Assembly (NCBI RefSeq): GCF_907165205.1
Contig: NC_058198.1
Span: 5,309,001 to 5,373,000 of the forward strand
DNA length: 64,000 nucleotides
Reading direction: 5' to 3'
Source: Coccinella septempunctata
Taxonomy: Eukaryota; Arthropoda; Insecta; Coleoptera; Coccinellidae
Shown here piece by piece: positions 49,416 to 63,500 of this stretch. Under the pieces are notes generated by a model that saw only the letters and a program-made list of their open reading frames with translations, searched no databases and was not told the DNA's origin. Both the position numbers and the translations under genes were made by a program. Every line of letters starts with the position of its first letter. The stretch's first letter is position 1.

Positions 49416-52415
49416 TCAGGCGTAGAACTCCTTCTCATTACCTCTGTTGTAAGTATTCGCGTTCGGAGATGGCTTTGGCTCGCCCAAAGAATAGGACCCT
49501 TCATCTTTTTTGCGCATCCTGTAGACGATGAACATCACCACTAGAATTGCACACAGCAGTCCAACAACTGCTCCACCAATAACGGCTGTGGAAAAAATCA
49601 CAAAATATTATTATCGGGCAATCATTCGATGAAAATTTCGAAAAGCAAAACTTGAAAATTTAAACCCAAACGAAACACTCAACCGTTGTAGGAACTCGAA
49701 AAAAATATATATTTTGGAGTCACCAATTCAATGAAGAGAAAATTTATCTTAAACATCTAGCGTGGATGTGATTGCATGTGTGATGAAATTATTTGTTGGG
49801 TCATCAACAAAATGAGATGAATCATTTGCATTCGTCACATTTTCTTACCTACAGCAAAGAAGATAACGATAACTTATATTTATTTTCCGGATTTCACTAG
49901 CTGAGGTCAGTTAAAAATTCGTAAAGACCGAACGGTTTCAGGGAGGTGGATGAAATTTCGAGATTTAATACTAGAAGTGTTGTATTTAAGAAATACATAC
50001 AACTAATCCGAAAACGATAAAATCTAATTCAGCTCAATGAAATAATTCAGGCAATTCGAAAATGGAACGACAAGAGGTATTTGTTTATAATTTTTTTTTC
50101 TCGAATAAAAAAGTAATTTTTTCTTATTTGTCTTCGTTTTACTTCTTCTTGACACACGATGATGAATACCTTTTGACATTCCATTTTTAAACTGCTTGAA
50201 TTGTTGAGTTGCATCAGATTGCTTAATTTTTATGAAGATGTGTAATACAAAGAAATTGTTTTATTATTAATTTTCGAGAATAAAAAGCAGAAAAGTGTTC
50301 ATCCTGATATCACCTTCCAATTCGAAGAACAATGATTTGAATCGTATTCAGCGGAAACCTTAGCATATTGAGAATAGGAAAATAGAAAAAAAATTTCAAC
50401 TATTGCCAATTTCTACTACACTACAAAAAAAAAACGCGTAACGAAAAAACAAGTAACCTAACAAACAGATAATATAAAACGGAGGTACTCACCTGCCAAT
50501 ATGCCAGGTTGGGCGAAGAACGACGTTCTTGGGTCCATACTCTTGACTTCGGTCTCTTCGTCAGGAGGATTTATATTATCATTATTATTGATATTGTTCT
50601 TGTTAATGTTGGTCTCGTGCGGTGGATTCCTGACTTCAGGGGTATCCAATGTGTTCGTTGGTATTGTGTCGATTGGTTTTCTCGTGTCTGGGTTGTTCTT
50701 CAATCCTGCAACACACACATAGGTACTGCATTTACTGGGGCTTCGACTAAACAGGCAGCAATAAGGCAAACCATCGGAATATTATGAGCTAGGGAAATAA
50801 TTTTATCTGGATTCGTTTCCTGTATAACCGGTGTACTTACACCGAGAACAATGAGGATTGATAAGCTTTATTAACAAGTTTTTATGTGTCCTCTGTTATG
50901 ATAATTACAGAAGGAATTGAATTAATGATGGTTGATAATTTACTCATTTCGGAAGAAGATAGGATACTCATTGCATTTAATGAAACCACGATCAACTGCA
51001 TATTCCGTGTGAAATCCGATTCTTCCCGAACAATGTAGAAAACTCAAAATTTGGGAGCAAACAATTGGATTTTCTTGTTCCATTCAATTAGTGAAACTAA
51101 AGTTGAAATTCTCTCCATCAACACCAATTGTTATTATTTTAATATTCTCGCAAAAACCCTACAGTCAAGACGGACAAGAAACATTTTAATTTTTTAGTTT
51201 TATTCTAGTATGCGAATAACCAAATATTGTAAGAGAGCGAGTTTAAGCTTGAAATTTTCAATGAGGATCAATCAAGTATTCTTGGTTTATTTTTTAGTTA
51301 ATATAAAAAAGTCGAAAACTTCTGATAGGAGGTTTCTAATCTATATTTTCAACATAAAGTTTCTGTGTGTAACTTCGAAATGGCACAATCATTTTTTAAA
51401 TTTATTATAGTAACTTTTTCGAAATTAAAAATTTCGTTGTCGATGTGATAACTAATCTTCGAATTGCTGAAGGTACTATGAAAACTTTCGATATAATATT
51501 TCAGATACGAAGGTAGTTACCTTGACCCAACTTAAGAAGCCATTGTAATAATGAAAATCATGTAATTCGATTGATTTAGTGTAATTATGGAGTTTCGTCG
51601 AATATGGGCCACATCAAGTCAACGTATTTTCATCGCAGCGTATATTACTTTGAAATCGTAAACCAAAACTTTAGGGACCTTTTTATAGAAAATTTCAAGT
51701 AATATTCTTCTCAAGACAATTCAAAGGAGAACTAGGGAAATTGTCAGCTGAAAAATGGAGACTGAATATTGGTTGGGTTGTTAGAATGATTGCCGATGAG
51801 AAATTATAGACCAATATTTCATTTAAATATCAGTGGTTTGAGATAATATTGTTTGAATAAATATAAATAAAGTTATTCTTTTCCTAAGGGGTGATTAACG
51901 ATTTATTCATGGAAACATAACGAATGATGTAAAATAATTGCAGAAATGTTACATGTTTCATTCGATGAAATCCAGAAACACATTATTTTTAGACATGTCT
52001 GAGAGACATCATGCTTCTACCTCTAGAAATTATTGAAAATCGAATTTAATTATGATATGTAGCCATTGGTGAAAAAATCAACAAATTATACGATCTAAAT
52101 CGAAAGTACATCTCATCGAGGTGGACCATGGTTGCGGTCATGTTGGACCTCGTCAGAGCAACACAACTCGCACCTCGACGAAAATGGAAATGATTTCATT
52201 AAATTCAAATTCAACCGGACGTAGATATAGGTACTGCAATGATTTCGATTAAACTTACTTGGAGTTATGTGTGGCTCTATTGGCGTGTCTTCATCATCAG
52301 GCCCAAAACCAGACCCACTGGACTCCAAGTCATGGGTCACCTCACCGTCATTCCCACTTCCCTCGATTCCTGCATCATCGTTGAAGCCAATATCACTATT
52401 GTGCTGAGGATTGGT
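49416..52415 (-). CDS. Sdc: Syndecan, three 3' coding exons (5' part not resolved)
   Basis: Cell-surface heparan sulfate proteoglycan, single-pass, acting in growth-factor, Slit/Robo and matrix signalling. Coding exons, minus strand: 52415-52259, 50705-50493, 49585-49416; phases fit and give 179 residues to the stop. The first carries acidic Ser-Gly sites for glycosaminoglycan attachment (EGSGND, then [13 protein letters not shown]). The second is an Asn/Pro-rich stalk ending [10 protein letters not shown]. The third holds the transmembrane helix ([20 protein letters not shown]), the C1 segment [11 protein letters not shown], a variable region, and the C2 motif with PDZ-binding end EFYA. These conserved ends make the call secure. 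The first exon begins in phase 0 after a ttccttgcag acceptor at 52416, so signal peptide and N-terminus must lie upstream, at higher coordinates. Confidence 0.93.
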
Positions 52416-55400
52416 CTGCAAGGAAGTAGTTTGAAATTAGATCAGATGTTTAGTGAGATATGCGAAAAGTGCTCTTTTCAATTTGTCCCTTAAAACCATT
52501 CATCCACCGAACAAACCGGATTCGAAATCAGTAGAAAACAAATCATCGATAATTCTTTCTACATTCGAAAAGAATAATTTTTTCTGTTCTCGATTCCATG
52601 AGCTCAATTGCTCGAGATGTGAACAAATATTGTTATCCTTTCCTATTTCTTTTATGAATATTCTCTGAGGAATGTTTCCGTGTTTAGAGTCACAATGGGT
52701 TGGCCAGTTCTGGATTCACTCCTAGACTGTGAGTTACCAAAGGGTACATTGAACTTCAAGCAGAAATAGTGTCTCTAACAGAGAAATAATATGTACGAAA
52801 ATAAACATTGAATAATGTGTAAATAATAACCCTGTTTTACAAACTTCTATATATAGAAGCAATCCCAATCACGACCTCTAAATCAATCAAGTTTCTGCCG
52901 ACTGTAAAGGTTGTTCTTATTGAATATGTTGCAAACTGAAATAATAGGATAGTATGCGGTGTACAACGCCAGGCAATAAAAGTCTATTTTCAAGAATCAA
53001 TTTAACGACATCTGCAAGGGGACGTGTAGGAAATCTCAAATATATCACATACTGAAAATTAACTACCTTTCCGAGTACGGTCAACATACAACAACGTTCG
53101 AGCTGGATTGTTTCATGAATAACAACTGTCTATGCATCATCGTCACTATTATAATCGAACCTGCGAATGCCACCTGGAGCATTTATGCAACGTTCGAATT
53201 TTTGGGCACCCATAATCATAAAAGTTCGTAATTATGATTATGATCAAGACGACATAGATAACGTGGATGTGCTCAGATCCTAATCAGCAAATGACATCAA
53301 AATTCATACAGATGTATCATGTTTACATTTTATGTTTGATTGACCAGCGATTGACACGTTACCAAGTAGACCTAGCCCTACAATATCATCATCTAAAAGT
53401 ACTTAAATTATTGTGTTACGTCTTCTTGCCTTTATATCACTGAGTATGTCACAGTGAAGTAGGAGACGACGAAAATGGACAAACAATATTTGGGAAATAG
53501 AAAAGTTGATATTCACAGAGTGATATCCAACACCGGAAGTCTAGGTCAATGAAATATACTTTTCTAATGATGAATGGAAATGTGATGGGTAATTCCATAA
53601 ACTAACTTGTGAAACAGAGACTTCCACCGATTACACAGTGGAAGGACAAACATATATCCCTTATGTTATGACGAAAAATTAAGGATAATCTGAGATATTA
53701 TTTGTTGACATTCATATCAGTGAATGTAAAGAGTTTGAAAACTTATGAGAAATAATAATAGATCTCTCTGGAAGATCTCTATGCATCATTCGATATCTTA
53801 TCAGAAAAGTTTCCCGATTATACCCGATCACTAATCGTTTGCCCATTGTGCAGTTGATATTTTTCATTTAATAAATTACATATGTGGGACACAGGATCGT
53901 CGTTTTTTTCATTGAATAACATATCTCATTTTAAACCCCAATTTTTCCCCTATAATCATCACCTACTTCTTCTATGCTGATGCTGTTAGTCGATAAGAAT
54001 TAATGTCTGAATTTATTACTGTTCTAGTTATAAATTCTGAATGAGATCAACACTAACATACAGCAATTCTCAAGAATTTCAATACGACAAAAATTTCCGA
54101 GTATGAAGATCACAAGAATAATGTAATTTTCTGCCTGATGAATTCAACATCGGAATAGATGTATGTGGCGCCAAGTGTATGATGATATTTTTTCTCCGTT
54201 CAGAGTCTAGATGGACCGACGTACGTTGAGATTGAACGCGTAGGAATTCTTTCTTCTCTGAGGTCGTTCATCGACGAGGTAAGAGTGGAATTTAGGCCAG
54301 ACGAAAACCTGTTCAAGTCGAAGACCAAATGGGATTTTTTCTCTCAATGACTACTCCATTTTCGCAGAAGTGAATTATCTGATCAATAAAACGCTTCCTA
54401 CTCTTGTTCCGGCGTTTGGAAAACGGAAATTTTCAATTCACCAGTACACTTCTTATAAAAACTGCGATCACATATTATAAGAATGATTCGAAAAACTAGG
54501 TGCCAGAAATGGAAGATTGGAATAATAATTCTTCATTTTTTCTGAGAGAATATTGTTGAAATATCTTTCTTCAGTGAATTTTCAATAGGTGCAGAAATTT
54601 TATGGTATAAAGCCACGATAATCAACTTCCCATATAGCCTGGATGGCATGATAGTAATTTCTTGGAACTCTATACTGAACACGTCGAAGATAAAATATTA
54701 TTTGGCGAAAAAATACTCCCTCGCCCATTCAATTTCTTATGGTTGTGCCACACCTAAGCCTGTCAGGCTAATTGGGAAATTGCTGTATAACTGCGGCAGA
54801 TCAATATCCAAGATACCCTTGAACCCCCAAATTTTGTTCTCAAAGCGTCCTACTCTTCATCACAGTGAATGGAATATCTTTTATTGATTAAGAGATTAAT
54901 CTTCATTTCTGACGATTTGAATTCACTGAAGCAGATAATCAGCTCAATGTATACCTAAAGTGTTTTCTTTGGAAAATCTGTCATCTGCAATGAAGCCAGT
55001 AGACGGAAATTCGACGAAAAAACTCCTGATTAATAACATCGGTATCTCGAGGCATTTACGGAAAATGATCTTCTTCATCAGTTAGGTTGCACAGAATGAA
55101 AGGAGTTTGAAGGTTTCATATTAGGGGCAGACATTCGTAAAATCCTTCAAGTCTTTAGCACCTTTAATTACCGAGCTTAATAAATAGTTCCTTAGAAAGT
55201 TTGAATTCTGAAACTGACTATAAAGAAATGCAAGGATAGCCCACCATATCTAATAGCCTTTTTCGAAAATTTGTCGAGAATATATCCAATTTGCGAAAAC
55301 GGCATTATTAATCTGACAGGGTAATAACGCCGGTAATAATAAATATAACTTGAATGTTATAACCGTATAGGGTATTGCAGACAGGGAAAAACTAATATGT

Positions 55401-58400
55401 AGATTTGATATATCTTATAACGTACATGTTATATCTATATTACTCTTAGTTTTATTATTTGCTGAAGTAGGAAACTGTACCAAAGTAAATTGCAATTTAC
55501 TTTGATTTATAATATTTTATAGATCATGTTTTTTCTCATTTTTCTTTCAAAGTCTTTTCATTACCCTTTCTTCTAAATGCACTGGATTGATTTACCTCGA
55601 GGTACCGACAGATGAATCAAGTAATAAAAATCAATAGACAAGTATAATGTAGATTATGGTTGTGGGATTTCAAAACGACAAGATTTGCTTCGTGAAATTT
55701 TCCTTGAATGTGAAAAAAAAATCATCGTCATCAGAAAATAGTGGGGAAACAACATTGATTCGCGTGAAATTGGTTCATCATATCATATCAGAAGATGTTT
55801 TCATAATATTTACATTGCTATCAGTTTATAAACACTTCAGGGAATCGACGAAAGGCTTGGGTTTTATTGAACTTCTCAGGTATTTGTATCAAATAAAGCA
55901 GTCTTTGGGAAATATTCGAGTGGAAATATTCCAGCGGATCCCACGTGAATTCTGGCAGCTGGATATTTCTTCCTCCCGCATAAATATAGTTTAAGGTAGA
56001 GCATTTGAAAGTATACACGTCCCATCTGAATGAAAAAAATTGGTATTGTTGGTTGTCACTACAGTTCTGTAGTAGATTCAACCGAGAAGTTTCTGAGGAA
56101 AATCTTGGAAGATGTATTGAATCATTCTGTTTTCGGAAGAAGTATCTATTGACAATATAAGAGGAAAATTTCGAATGTATTTTACAGCAATATGGAAGTA
56201 TTTGAACCAATTCGAACATTTCTCAGTCGTGATCATCCCTTTTTGTGAAATAGCTTTATGCAACTGATAAATTGAAAAATATTTTATAACAAAACAAAAA
56301 ATCCAAGAAGACATCTATGATTTAACGTTCACTGGCGCTGGTATCAGTTAAGAGAAAATTAATATGTTCAACTGAATCTTTGCAATCGTTTTAATTTACA
56401 GAATTTCTTGTTTGGTGCCTCAATAATGAATAAAATATTTATTCAAAATCAAAAAGAATGAATGCTTGTGTTTTTTTAACACTTACGATGATTCAAACTG
56501 AACTGGAGAAAACATTGTTGGGCATATAAGTGATGGATTAGGTCGTACAAAATATGTAGTATGAGAATATCGATAGAATTTTTGAAGGAAGATGCCCTAA
56601 GATGTTGTTTATGTCGATAAATTCATATCGATTTCATTGAAGTGGCAAACTTCACCCCGTGAACGAAGAAAATTACGTATAGAATTAGATGAAAATATTC
56701 CTGGGAAACACTTAATATGCATGACCTTTATTTCTACTATCGGGAGCAGAACAAGCGTTTCATTTTCCAGACCTATAATGGTCTAATAATCTCTAATTCA
56801 TTATCCGATCTCTCATGATGTGTCACACTAAGATTCCAGACTAACGACATTCCTTATAGACTGCACAATAATAGCATGAGTATTGACATTCTAGAAGCAT
56901 GAATTAACACAGTGACCTACTGACAACAGTGCGTTAGCGATCGCACACTGCGACCAAAAAAATTCTACAGAAAAACTTTCGGGGTGCTTCAAGAACGCCA
57001 CAAAAGCATCTGAGGTACATCGATACGAAATTAACCCTGCATATCATGCAAAACGACGAGCTAAATCAAAAGAGTGAGGTTAAAATTTAACAATCGATCG
57101 GTGAAAATTCAGTGCGAATATGTTACAATTAAAAGAAATTCTTTAGTAATCATCGTTTTACTCACTTGCGAGACGGAAAAATTTTATTATTATTATTATA
57201 TTAAACAGGGGCGAATGTGTCTTGGTCTCCGCAATACGTTTTGCAAGGTAACGGGGTGATTGTTGGACTACTGCAAAGGTAGAAATGGCAGCTAAAGCGG
57301 GTCGGAATTCTGATCAATAAAATTGTCTGCGCGTTCTCTGCAGCATCCCGGCAACCATATTTTCCTTCCAGAAGAAACAGGGTCGAACTTGCCAATCGCA
57401 GGACGAACATTCTTCAGGGAAACTCGCAGCCAACATTCTGCTCTCGAATATTATAGCGAAAAGATCAAGTGACATGTATATGCAAGGTGCACGATCGGAA
57501 AAGTAATTTTCTTCATTATTTCCTCCTGTTGAAATTGGGGAAAATATCACGAATTTCAAGAGATAAAACGTTTCGTCCTCGCATTCAAATTTTGATTGAG
57601 AAGGAGCTTACGTTTTTCTCGAAAATTGTTATGAATTTTCACTTCTAAGCTCTTTCTCAATAAAAATTTAAATGAGGACGAAACGTTTTATCTCTCATTC
57701 AAATATCTCGCGGAAAATCCTTTCTGTTCGTCAACTGAGTTACACGTGTTTCATGTTTCTGAACCACTAAACAATCGCAGTTTGATAATGTTATAATACA
57801 TAAAATAATAATTCCTCCCCAACGGCATAAACAACTCATGAACCGGGAATAAATTATGCAAATCGTTTGGAAATCACTCTAACTTTATGTGAGAGTGAAC
57901 AAGAATTATATCGCCTTATTGGCGGAAGCCACGTCGTAACATTTTCAGAAACATAATCACAAAAATCGCTGAAGGGTGGTGTTTACATGATGCAAGTCAC
58001 CTTCGTAATAAAGCGCATGATTTTTAAAGAATTTTTTAATAGAAATTCTTTAGTAGCTTTTGATCGTCAAAATATAGGTGAAGAATATACCTAATAATGG
58101 TTCATTGCAGGAATTTTTGAAAAAATCGCGAATATCTGTGGAACAACTATTCTTCCCAGCTTTTTCTTGAAAAAAGTTTCTCTAGATATATCTTTTGAAA
58201 CCGAATTCAGGTAATTAAGGTCGAGAGATAGGTGTATAAATATAAAAGAGTACAACATGTAAATAAAATTGTCCATAAGTGCTTCTAAATAGTGCTGGGG
58301 TTTATAAAGATCAAGAAATATGTAGTTATCTTCAAATAAACTCATGTTAGAATCTTTTACTGAGGGTGTTACTCTCAGAAAGCGCCTATTGATAAGCATA

Positions 58401-60501
58401 ATCTGTTTTAAGTTCATTATTCATACAAGCTGTTCTGTAAATAATTCATATCTATCTAAAACATTTTTTGAACGAAATTTTTTCATAAGTTTCCTCAGAA
58501 AATACGTATCGAAATCATATTCTATGAAGCTTTTCTTGTCAAAGATAACACTGATGCTGATTCCTGATCTAACCTTTCATTATTCAGGAAAACCGATTAT
58601 CAAAAGTCCTCTCTGAATATTGTAGTACCCTCAGTAAAAAGTTTTTTAGGCAAACACTTCATACTTATGTATTTATTGATATTCTTTCACCCCTAGCACT
58701 ATTCAGAAAAATTGGTCGTTAATTTTGGTTCATCTTGCTTAATATTCTTGAAAGACGAACATATCTATCATTAAACTTTCAAGAAAAAGATCATGTACAC
58801 ACCTATCTCAGTATATATAAATTTTATTCTGAAATTCTGGCTTGCACTGTATAGATTATTTCATTATTACTCTGAAATATAATAATATCTGGAAATAACG
58901 TAGTTTTGTGTCAAATTTTATCCAATTCGAAAACGGTTAGCTCTAAAGGCTTAATCTTTCATGACAAAAATATAAACCTCCTGTAATGCGATCTACGAAC
59001 CTTAATCCCTTGATAATCAATTTGTTTATAGTTCCCACGAAGATTGATCTACGGGCATTACAAGCAACCAAACGGACTAATAATTCAAGTAAAATGAGTT
59101 ACATCTTATTAGACTATAACATCTGTCCCAAAGTGACGATTTCATAAATAAAACCTGAGCAGTTAAATCAACTTCTTGGCTTATTAGGGTCCCGCTTTGA
59201 GAGTCAATTTACTTTTATAAACATTCCGGGAAGATCGACTTTAACGTGACAGCGCCCCGTGAAGATGGATACACGAGTATATTTTCGTAGGAATATAAAA
59301 AGTTCTTTGTGTGTGGTGGCCATAATCAACGAAGGGCCCCGCAACCAAATTCCACGGCAATTTCTTGCGCCAGTTCTTGGGAGAACGTCTTCTGCTCCAA
59401 GATCAACCGTTAGCGTAACAGATGGTTTAACAATGGGGAAAAAACGAATTTTAATTTGCTGGACGATTTTCGAGCCGTGGAAGTAATCCCGAGGGAGGCT
59501 CAATATGACTGCGGCGTTTTTTTTTCTTACCAGTTTCGAATTATAACTCGGGGTAGAGCTTCACAGGCATCCGTTCATAACTCATTTCTCGATTAAAATA
59601 TTATGGGGATGCGCCGGGGAAATTTGATTCCAACGGTTACCAATGGTAACTCATTCTTGAGATTGAGAATCCCGAAACACGTCCATTCGTTTCATCGTAA
59701 ACTATATTCGTTCCCCTATAAAAATAAATTGACGGAAATTTATGAATCATTATGGATATATCGAAATACCTTTCAACCCCCGAAAGGTACTTTTCCATAT
59801 ATTAAGAAATGATGACGACAATAAAAGCCTAAAGAATCTTTCTTCCTCAGTATGAAAAAAAATTAATCTGATAACGACTAACCAACTTTGAGTGAATCGA
59901 TGATACTATTGCTTAAAGGGAATGATTTGCCAGGTTATTTTTGTTTGTTTTTTCGATATGAAAGCTCTTTTTATCAATAAATATTAATAAATAATCACTT
60001 CTATCACGTATTGGTGATACTCAACACGCCATTCCTATAACAAGTTTCATTTTGGGATTCCTGGTGAGATTGAACTTTATTTCGTTCGTACAAATGGATA
60101 TTGTGTGCTGTAATGAAATAATGATAAACGAACATCAATCAATAAATGATTAAACGTTGTTATGATGTATTCTCACATAATTATGCTTAATCGGTTTTAA
60201 ACAATCACGACAAAAGCCTCGCAAATGTATATTATTGCTTTGTTTATGCTAGAATTCAATACAGACTAAGATCCCTCGTAGATCCATTAGATTTCGAAAA
60301 AATTTTACCTCTCTCGAGAAGGAATAATCTTTCCAGGATTCCCAAATTCAATGGGGCAGCTATGAACACCGACTAGACGCAGGGATTGAATAACAGAAGT
60401 AACACTCATATCTTCCTGTCGAATCCGATGGCGTTTCCAGATGACAGAAAACAAGCGCCACTGACAAAGTGCCTATTGTAAAACTGAATTTTCGAACTAA
60501 C
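52416..60501. other. Probable large syndecan intron, no coding sequence recognised
   Basis: AT-rich with short unsupported ORFs (54648-54887, 55656-55994, 58091-58417, 59204-59503 and others). A GC-richer patch at 59.2-59.5 kb is open on both strands, which more likely reflects composition than two genes. A hairpin element lies at 57560-57694. No other exon that would join in phase 0 to the syndecan exon at 52415 was found apart from the candidate at 60502-60591. Confidence 0.4.
57560..57694. mobile_element. Compact foldback element (hairpin)
   Basis: The left arm 57560-57610 (gagataaaacgtttcgtcct onward) pairs with the right arm 57645-57694 along about 50 bp with few mismatches, around a loop of about 34 bases. 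No coding capacity. Most likely a tiny foldback or miniature transposon; it could form a long hairpin if transcribed within a syndecan intron. Confidence 0.75.
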
Positions 60502-60591
60502 CCTCGCGGATGGTATAGCTGAAAACGACGTAAAGCTGAAGAGGGTGAGAATGGTGATAACGCAACATAAAGTTTCCGATTGTTTCAACAA
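60502..60591 (-). CDS. Candidate signal-peptide exon, possibly syndecan
   Basis: On the minus strand a frame reads a polar lead, a hydrophobic core (LCCVITILTLFSFTSFSA) and a small-residue cleavage-like end (IPSAR), then a donor (gttagt) with its GT at 60501-60500. The frame ends in phase 0, matching the start of the syndecan exon at 52415. Weakness: no in-frame ATG lies before the hydrophobic core; an in-frame TAG occurs about 27 bases upstream of position 60591. A start would therefore need another upstream exon joined by an acceptor such as ccgtcag. Could be chance. Confidence 0.25.
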
Positions 60592-63500
60592 TGGCAGAGC
60601 CTCTGACGGGTGCTGCTATTGTCAGGGTGAAGGAAATGATATCTGTGTTTCCTCCCATGTAACTGCGGCTTCGACGAGCTGCTAGAGAATTTCCCATATT
60701 TTCCCCCATCATTTACACGCCAGTTATCGAATACGCCGTAAAACGGTAAGACTACACAAATCTACAATTCGAAATTCCACGTATTCATTTCTAAATAATC
60801 GTTGTTCGCTTCTAGATTCCAGAAGATTCACACTGAACAGTCGTACTGACAGTTTCTGTCTGACATTGATCGTATCATCGTTTTTATTCATGATGGTTTC
60901 ACAAAAATCGATTTTGAAATCGTTATAACCTAAATAACATTAATTTCGAGACATGTACCAATTTTGTGAATTTTCAAGAATTCTTTGTCAACCGAACAAT
61001 TGAGGTTCACGCGTAACACATATAAGCTCGAGTCTTACCTTGAAGAAATTAATATTCCGTCACTTTCTGAATCTTCTCCACCCCAAAGTTTCAACACCAT
61101 TTCCATTTCAGCGTAAACAATAAATCTCAACCGAAAGTCTGAAAAGGACAAGTTCTCAATTCGAAAACGCAGATATGACTCGCGAATAGAAATGATAAAA
61201 ATAAAAGATTCTGCAACTTAATTTTCCTCACCCTCTTGTTAGTCTGTTAAAATTGAAGTTTTCAGTCTATCTACTTTGGGAAAAATGGAGAATCTTCCGC
61301 CGATAATTAAAATCTCGATGAGCTGAGGGCCATGAATCCAATTACTTTCCTCAGCATAAAAAACAGCGACAAAAAAGCGAGCTTATGCTCTTCATAAAAC
61401 GGCAGAGCCTTTTTATCAGGTCATAATTTGAATTTTCCCTCAATCAGGGAAAATATTATTCTAACTTTGTGGTACGTTGCATCCTCGAAGATTCCAACCA
61501 ATCGATCTTCATTAATTCGTATTCACTGGCGGGGGTTCAATTACCTGAAAAAAAAAATTCGAATTAATACCGAAGGAGTGCATTAAGCTTTTATTAGAGT
61601 TACAGTAATAATTCGAATCTCAACACTTTCGGAGGTTGTATTGGCTTTTAGGCTATGTTAAATGATTTTACCACAATTTTTAGCACTGAACCTTAGATTT
61701 CGAAAAATGAAAAACATATCGAGTTTCATTCGGTGAAAAGTGACGCATTATCTGAGTAATTCGCCATTACCTTCAACAGAAACTCCATTATAAGTGACCG
61801 AATGAGGTCAGAGCATAAAAACAAAATGAAGTAACGCCATCACATCCTTTGGTCTCGTAGAATTAACTAGAGGAACTCTTACACAGCGTAAATAAAAAAC
61901 CTCGCGCACGTGTTTCATTTACCAAACGACTAGTTTCTAGAAGCAGATGAAGCCAAGTTTTTAATTCGCCCTTTGAAGGTGATTTTCCAATTTACTGGCG
62001 AACGCGATTCGCCACTTTAAATTAACCCGAGATGTTCGATATACAGGGTCTTGTCTTCTAGGTGCCTCATACCGGAACGAAACACATATTTTGTTCATTG
62101 GAACACATTGAATTATGATTCATACAGGATGAGTCTTTGACTCGTACAAATATTTTAACAGTAGATTCTTAAGGTCAAAAGAAACACTTTCTTTTGTAGG
62201 ATTCACAGGCAAATGCCCGTCAATTCATCTCAAAACCAGGGTATCGTATGAAATTTAAGTGCAGGTCGAGTCTCTCCCTTCAGTCAGTAGCTTTCTTGGC
62301 GCAAATTCCACTTTGTCGTGTCGACCAGCGCCCGTAGCAGTATTTTTTGATTACCCCACAATTATGACGTCCCGATTTTAGGCTTTGTCCGGCACATCTT
62401 CGAAACCTTTCTTCTACAGACGACAAGGCAGACGGTTTCCGAGAAAGACCGTGCTAAAAAGATTTATGGTACCTTGTGCGAAGAGTTGAAGGACTTCGGT
62501 ATCGCTTACAAGAAATTCTCAGCCATCCGAGGACATTCGTCTTCAAAAATATTCCAACGCAATAAGGTATCCAACAATTCTGACTCGGTCGAAAAACGAA
62601 CTTCCTGGCAAGGTCTGGATACAGGTTGTAACAAATAGGGACATTTTTTCGACTTGAACCAATGTATTCCTGGAAATTCTTCTAACAAGTTCATAAATAC
62701 TGGGTGTTCTGTTCCATGCGTCATCTAGTATGGTGTTTTTTAACCTTCGACTCTCCCACTCTTTAAAGTATTACTCCCAATATGGCAACAAAAATATTAT
62801 TTTCCCTAATCCAGAACCGCAGGCGAAATAAATGAAGAAGAATCGGCATTTAGTAGCATCATTAGCAAGAAAAACTCCCGAGAAGCCTTTTAACGGGGGT
62901 TCCGATTATTGTACGACTTCTCTCTGGCAATATCCTCCTGGGAATTTTCCTTAATTTCCCCAGCACGCCTAACCGAAAATGTTCGGTAATAATTGTTTTC
63001 CGTGGAAGTTTCATATTAGTTTCGTGAAAGAGGAAATATAGCTCAGAAAATAATATGGAAGAACGGGAATTCCATAGGAGGCCATTTGTTTCGAAACAAC
63101 TTCAATAAAACATCCATGCCAAAGTTCATTGAAATTTTCATCTTTGCGTTTCTAAGTCGACGAGTCGAAAAGTGATAAAATTGGCCCCCAGATGTTTCCC
63201 AGTTCGTGTGAAATAATGCCTGTTGGTCATGGAATAAGGCCATCACGTAAAATTCAGTCGAAACGAAAGGGAAAAAGTGCAAAATGAACAGCTAGTAAAT
63301 GATGTACGAATTCCGGACCTTGGTAGTCTTCACGATGTCCCCATGCATAATAGAATGGATAGTAAGTTGGAGTTTATCACAAGATGTTCCAATAGAATGA
63401 AGACCAAACTGAAGTACATGTTTTCATCTTCACATTTCCCAATTTTCGAGCAAGACTTTGTCTATTTTGGTTTGTATTTCCGAAAAATTTCGAAAATGAG

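Noticed and set aside
59204..59503. Overlapping open frames on both strands as coding
   Set aside because: Simultaneous openness on both strands in a GC-richer patch fits composition; neither translation is recognisable.
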